From Neoechinorhynchus agilis (lineage: Eukaryota > Acanthocephala): 64,000 nucleotides of DNA. The translations under genes and the position numbers were made by a program. The DNA is taken from the NCBI GenBank assembly GCA_051530055.1, contig CM121343.1, positions 992,001 to 1,056,000 on the forward strand, in the 5' to 3' direction. The notes beneath the pieces were generated by a model. It saw nothing but the letters and a program-made list of their open reading frames with translations, did no database searches and was not told the origin of the DNA. Position 1 is the first letter of the stretch. Every line of letters starts with the position of its first letter. Positions 58,787 to 64,000 of this stretch are shown piece after piece.

Positions 58787-59871
58787 TCGCCTTTCGCTTA
58801 TTTCAAATTAATTCACATGTTCAATCTAGTACAGAATAAAATTCTCTTTTGATATGCAACGCCTTTTAGTCCGCAAACTGGGTTAGTCCAATTTGAATAT
58901 CTGACATCTCGAACTCAAATTGTTTTAATGTCAGTATGGATCAATTAATTAGTGGAAAACGTTATAATGCCGTTTTGGATTTTCTTAGAAATTATAATCG
59001 GTAATTTGGGTAATAGGGGCACTGTCGTCAAACATAAGACCAAGTTATCCATTTATGTCTTGGATTATTATCTTCGGCGGAAAATATACTTTCTTTTGGT
59101 AGTTCCAATTGTGAATGCGTCCAGTTTTTTTCCAACTGTGATACGCATTCACACTTGAAAAAACTTGCAAGCAATGATAGGTGTGGATAATGTCGGAATT
59201 ATCCGACGAAATATTGGCAATAAATCTCTGAATTTACATCCGGGTGTGTATAACTACCAAAATAAATTATCCGTTTATAAAAGCCTTGCATGAAAGATTT
59301 TATATTTAGGATTTAAAGGAGCAACGAATCTTAATCCTTTCATGTACTATATCTTAAAAACTCAAGGTCAAAATACTTCCTTTCAATAGAAACTCATTTA
59401 CTAACTTACCGACGATTTCCGGGGAGCTCACTGATTCTCATCTCACTCTCGAAAAACCAAGATTAAATTGTGCACTGTACGTCCTCTGATCCAATAAATG
59501 TTGTTACTGTTAACTATAGGCAAGTGAAATTTATAACTTCGGATTGGTTAGTAGCCTTCTCCAAGTTTGGATTTATATTAGCAACCTGTGTGATACAGAA
59601 AACAAAGGAAATAAAAGGTTTTCATGCAATCGTTCGGTTTAGTGAATACTTAAAATATATTTCCGGGTGCCATAAAGTTAAAATTTACTTTAAGCTAATC
59701 GAGTTTACAACAGGTGATTAATACATTTTTATACAACAATTTAATCTATCTTACTATAAAACATACCATAATCCCGGATAAATGATTGAAATATTTCGCC
59801 ATCCTCTTTCTAAATATTTCAAATCAATAAAATCTTATTAACATTTACCGGTTACACACACAACAACAAAA
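58787..59871. other. Intergenic with a decayed ribozyme-like hair-pin
   Basis: 59,108-59,222 holds 'gtgaatgcgt'/'acgcattcac' arms, 'cttgcaagcaatga', then GTCGG-AATTAT-CCGAC-GAAATATT. The stem II and GAAA box are intact, but the first box is changed (TGGATAA). No gene seen. Confidence 0.45.
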
Positions 59872-60190
59872 CGTTTCAACAATCACCACCGTCCACGAAG
59901 AAAAGACATCGCTCTCCCCTCAGTGGTCGCGACCACACTCGCTGCGTTTCCTCTTTGGATCGCGAGACCAATGTTTTAGAGCAGGAAGGCACCGGCTCTT
60001 GTATTTCCTGTCTTGACCTGGAGTCTACTCGATAACTACTCCGTAAATCTAAGTGCCGAGCTACCGAGCGCATCAAGAGTCTCCACTCCAAAGGGTATAA
60101 AAACGTGAGGCCTACTTAATTCTTTATATTTCGCAACCTTTCGGTCCTCCGCGGCAGTAGCCGCTCCCCCTGGGGACTGCAGCGCAAACC
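59872..60190 (-). mobile_element. RT-element C-terminal domain and terminal segment
   Basis: Minus-strand 'ATAAEDRKVAKYKELSRPHV' then 'FIPFGVETLDALGSSALRF' is the end of the endonuclease-like domain of the RT family at 22.5 kb. It is followed by the terminal segment shared with 28.7 kb. Truncated at both sides. Confidence 0.75.
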
Positions 60191-60296
60191 TATGTTTTAT
60201 CCGGGGGGATTATGATCACCACATCTCTATCATCCCGAAGGATTTTCTCTTCATGATAAATCCTCATGTCCTTCACTGAAAACATTTCATGAAGAT

Positions 60297-61257
60297 TTAT
60301 ATAAACACGTTTTATTTATGTAAAAAATGCAGGATCCACACACTTGTCAGCATCTATCTTTGCTGAAGGTGTATGGATGACGGATGTTGAGGTAAGGGAG
60401 GTGGGACTTATTTTTGAAGGGGTGTTGATGTGGGATCGGAGGCTTTGTAAACGAGATGACAGATTAAGTCTTTCCTTGTTCTCCGGTTATTAAGGAAAGA
60501 TTGGGCTTGGGGGAAGAAAGATTTTTGGTAGAGGGTGGTACGAGCGATGGGTGGATGAAAAAGGTTGGGGTTACGGGTAACAAGAAGTTCCACATTGGAT
60601 ATATTGTTCGCGGTTGGAGAGGAAAGAGGAAATCCAAGCGAGTTGCCAAGTTGGGAGGCCAAAGGAAGCACATGATTGGAGGAGAATGGAATGATCTACT
60701 GACTCGAACGCCCTGGAAATATCCAGTTGCACGAGACGGACGGTTGATGCTGGACTGGAATCTAAACTGCGCACAAGCGCAACGTAAATGCAGAGGAGGG
60801 CATCAGAACAAGAGTAATTGTGACGGAAAGCAAATTGGGAAGGGGAGATGTTTTTGAGGAAAAAGGAAAGTTGGCGGGTTTTAAAACATTTTTCTAAGAT
60901 TTTAGAGAAAGGTGAGAGGATAGAGATGGGACGAAAGGGTGCAGGGGAAATCGGCTTATCGTATTTGGGTAAGGGACGACACGGGCTTCCTTAAGACACG
61001 ATGGAAAAGAGCCCAGTAGAAAACTAAGGTTCGTTATGTGCGTTAGAGAATCGATAAGTTCCGGGATGATGAAACGAATGGCCCAATTTGGGATAGTCGA
61101 ATTAGGGGAAGAATGGCGGGGCAGGTGTTTAAGGACGTTGGGACAATGGATGGGAGGTTTGGGGAGGACAGAGGTTTTTATTCATGGAGTTAAGGATTGA
61201 GAGGAGATCAGATTTGGGGAGAGATGCGAAGGGGGTGGATCTAGGAGGGGTAAGCAG
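60297..61257 (-). mobile_element. CR1/L2-like LINE, internally deleted copy A
   Basis: Minus-strand pieces of the RT region, including 'VQLDISRAFESVDHSILL' and 'LAWISSFLSNREQYIQCG' (60,770-60,575). These jump directly to the 3' tail ('KASDPTSTPLQK' and 'tgcaggatccacacacttg'). The catalytic RT core is missing. It shares its 3' tail with copy B, which abuts it head to tail. Confidence 0.75.
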
Positions 61258-62400
61258 GATTATAAACACGTTTTATTTATGTAAAAAATGCAGGATCCAC
61301 ACACTTGCCAGCATCTATATTTGATAAACGGTGTGTGGATGACGGATATTGAAGGCAAGGGAGGTGGGACCTGTTTTTGAGGGGGTGTTGATGTGGGATC
61401 GGAGGCTTTAGCTTTGGTGACCTGGATTTGAAGGGTTTTTAGAAAAGGCGAGAAAGAGACCTTCATCGCAGATTCTATTGGATTTAACAAAGAGCCCATT
61501 GCAATCGAAGAGTCGGTACCAAAGATGGTAGAGCGGTTTTGCGTAATAAGAGAATTGACACATGCAGTAAAGGAGTGGGTATGATGATCACACTTATCCC
61601 AGACAACGTAGGGGTCGGAAAAAGAACGTTTTTGAGGTGATGTGGGGGAGAGAAGCATGGGACAATGGTCAGACGAGGCGATCGGGGGAAGTTTGGTAGT
61701 GCACAAGTATTGCCTGATGTTTAAGAAAATTTTATCAAGGGGGAGGAGAAGTGTATGGGGAAAGTAACGAGTTAGGAAAGATGAGAGAGCGAGGGCGGGA
61801 TCGGCAATTTGTTAAAATCGCCCAATATGATGAAGTGATCTGAGGAAGAGGAAAGTAGGTCAGTAAATAGGTGGTCTATGTGTTGAAGTGCGTTAGGGAT
61901 GTTTGAGGAAGGAGGGCGATAAAGGCCAGCGATAGAGATCTCACGTTTGCCATTACGGAGGGGGAGATGAAGTAGGATGTGAAGCCATTCAAGATCGTCG
62001 CAGATGAAAAGGTAGGGTGAAGAGCAATGGTAAGGGAGAGAGACGCGGATAAAGATCGATATTCCTCCCCCGTTTCGGAAGTCCCTTGTGAGGTGAAAAG
62101 CTTGAAATTTTGGAAGGAAGGCAGATAATTTGCTATGGGGTGAGAGCCATGTTTTCGTAATTACAAGGATGTCGGCGTTGCAAGAAGAAGCAACTACATG
62201 GAGCTCATCCAGTTTGGGGAGGAGGCTGCGGATGTTAGAATAAAAGATTATTGGAAAGGGATGTTTAGAAGGGACATGAGGGGTGGACACTGACGGAGAG
62301 GGTTGAAGCTGCGCAGAGAGAGAAGGGATGGGCGTTGATCGATGGGGTAGTTCGGGAGTAAGGGATTCGTGGGTGGACAAGAGAAGAAAGGTTCATGCCT
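61258..62400 (-). mobile_element. CR1/L2-like LINE, internally deleted copy B (endonuclease retained)
   Basis: Apurinic-type endonuclease from 62,380: 'FYSNIRSLLPKLDELHVVAS', 'DILVITKTWLSP', 'GGGISIFIRVS', 'IAGLYRPPSS', 'FIILGDFN', then 'SSDHCPMLLSP'. It then passes to the 3' tail 'KASDPTSTPPQK' at about 61,410. The whole RT is absent. The 5' end is truncated at about 62,400. Confidence 0.78.
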
Positions 62401-62575
62401 AACACTTCAAAAAAGTAAAAATGGCCACACTCGCGAATTTCGTTAGAGATTTCTATTGCAAAGCATGAGATAGGATCGCCTTGAACCAGATTTTATAGAG
62501 TCACGCCACAAGTTTTGCTGATGAACTCCTCCAAACAATTTAAGAATAGACATGTTTTGGTGCACTTAGTAGTTG

Positions 62576-63936
62576 TTACATTGCAAAAGTAAGTTCATCG
62601 ATGGATCTGTCCTGCTGAAGTCGCCCCAGCATCTTATCTGGATGAACACTTTCACTGCGACTATTTCTATCGATCATCGGTGACAAAATCTTTGAATCGG
62701 TCGGAGAATTTTCACCATTTGAATGATCTTCGTCGTGCATGCTTTTCGGATGCGAGCTAGTGCTTCTTCTTAGGCTTTCGGTAGTATTTGCCATGGTAGT
62801 TGGGCGATACCCGGAATGGCGGTAATTGAACCTTTGTCGTTCAGACATCGAGGTGAGCCTTCTTGCACATTGACTGGCATTGGTTTGTGATTGATTGATG
62901 TAGGGCGACGGGGCAGATTCGCGGATTATTCTTTTAGTTCTAATCGAAGATGGAGTAGGTGACAATTGACTACTATTTGAGGCAAAAGCCGAGCTAACGC
63001 TTTCTTCTAAGAAAGTTTGAAGGGTTTTGAAAGGCGAAAATTAAAGCGAACCTTGTTCAACTGCGTTCAATCGAGCGTATTGTCCACTCAATGATGATTT
63101 TGAACCATATCGACAATAGCCAGACTTCCTACTTTCGCCATAGTTTTTCAAAAGTGGCATGATCATGACACTTGAATCGTGTCGATTGGTGTACTTGATC
63201 AAATCATCGTATACATCAAGACTACCCAACTCTCCATCACGTTCGTTATTGTAAGTACTGCTACTGAAATGACTTGATCAACTGAGATTGAAACGTTTCA
63301 ATTGAACAATGTAATGCATACCGGTAATAGCATAAGAACACAGAAGTGGCTATAATTGACAAGCAAATCACGGCAACGACCGATCCAAAAAACAGATAGA
63401 TCACATCGTTACTTTGGCTGCTTTGAGTAGCAGCTACATGAGCTTCAGAATCTCGATTGTGGGTTAACAAGCTCGCGTTGATAGAAACTAGGGAGCTGGG
63501 TATACCAGAGTACGATACTTCGACTGTAAAATAAATTCCATCTCGTGTTTTCAGTAATAACTTTGGAGGGGATCGGCACCAATACACAGTGCCGTATTCG
63601 GCGATGCACAGATTGTTAGTTAGAAGAGAAGATGAAGATTGTATTCGATAAACCAACCTAGGCCTTTGACTGGCAAAAACCTTTACCTGGCCAAGAATTG
63701 AATGTCGTGCTGTATTGTTTCCTATCTCGAAACAATATGATCGCCGATCAAAAGTGATTGGGTGAAGTATGTTTATGATTACATCGTAGGTAACATAAGA
63801 CTAAGATAGTTTGTAAATTTTGGAGCTTACTTAACAATTCACCTTGGCAAGGTCAAATATCAACACTTTACATTTTACAGAATCACCACTAGGGACGTTG
63901 TGATTTCGCCTTATTAACAAACGCGGATTTCGCGAT
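62576..63936 (-). CDS. Single-pass type I membrane protein, 5' end outside the window
   Basis: Exons 63936-63843, 63800-63322, 63263-63052 and 63006-62576, with 42, 58 and 45-bp GT...AG introns and matching phases. The visible ectodomain is rich in beta-type sequence with scattered Cys ('SVKCKVLIFDLAK', 'DRRSYCFEIGNNTARHS', 'CIAEYGTVYWCRSPPKLLLK') and NxS/T sites. One membrane span follows ('YLFFGSVVAVICLSIIATSV'), then a cytoplasmic tail with 'LGSLDVYDDLIKYTNRHD' and a long Ser/Thr/Arg-rich end finishing 'QDRSIDELTFAM'. Family not recognised. An adhesion or receptor-like role is only a guess from topology. The signal peptide would be further upstream. Confidence 0.72.
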
Positions 63937-64000
63937 CTAAAATAGACGATAAAAGATGAAGTTATTGATAGCAATAAATCGCACCCCTGTTCGGACAAGC

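Noticed and set aside
60501-60857. A 118-codon plus-strand frame rich in Gly, Arg and Lys
   Set aside because: It is the antisense of the LINE RT region, which matches a known family on the minus strand.

Overview
The window is animal nuclear DNA. It is AT-rich and carries spliced genes with very short introns: most resolved introns are 42-63 bp with GT...AG ends. The gene set is metazoan housekeeping: exocyst Sec8, nucleolar Noc2, WAVE-complex NCKAP1/HEM, translin, a DDX21/50-type RNA helicase and CBP/p300 with KIX and TAZ domains. Short introns, compact genes and many small satellites would suit a nematode-like or other small invertebrate, but the sequence does not settle the phylum. No rRNA, tRNA, CRISPR array or bacterial operon was seen.

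Layout: 1.9-4.9 kb Sec8 (-); 6.3-7.8 kb Noc2 (-); 9.1-12.3 kb a hammerhead-like tandem array split by a LINE fragment; 15.6-21.7 kb NCKAP1/HEM (+, about 20 exons); 22.5-26.2 kb an RT element with inverted ends and a 345-bp tandem repeat; 26.5-27.9 kb translin (-) with a satellite-filled intron; 29.7-31.7 kb DDX21-like helicase (-); 31.9-33.7 kb a 180-bp satellite; 34.1-38.2 kb an intronless CBP/p300 (-); 38.6-42.3 kb tandem duplication, LINE fragment and a broken Ty3/gypsy-type fossil; 43.1-46.1 kb an unrecognised coiled-coil gene (+), then a second small gene running into a LINE (46.9-49.7 kb); 49.7-50.7 kb a 101-bp satellite; 50.7-51.0 kb a Penelope-like remnant; 54.2-54.4 kb a ribozyme palindrome; 55.3-56.8 kb a 106-bp satellite; 57.7-58.8 kb a PAP2 enzyme of bacterial/fungal type (+); 59.9-62.4 kb LINE pieces (-); 62.6 kb to the edge a single-pass membrane protein (-), 5' end outside the window.

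The genes are independent. They cover secretion, ribosome assembly, actin regulation, RNA metabolism and transcription, and I see no pathway cluster. The most interesting material is in the repeats and splicing. First, a recurrent hairpin module with a hammerhead-ribozyme-like core (CTGAAGA, stem II, GAAA, 4-bp palindrome) occurs in a tandem array, in head-to-head palindromes and at the inverted ends of a Penelope-like remnant. Second, a 64-bp hairpin segment with no AG acceptor interrupts the helicase and must be removed to restore the frame. Third, satellite monomers begin exactly at a translin 5' splice site.
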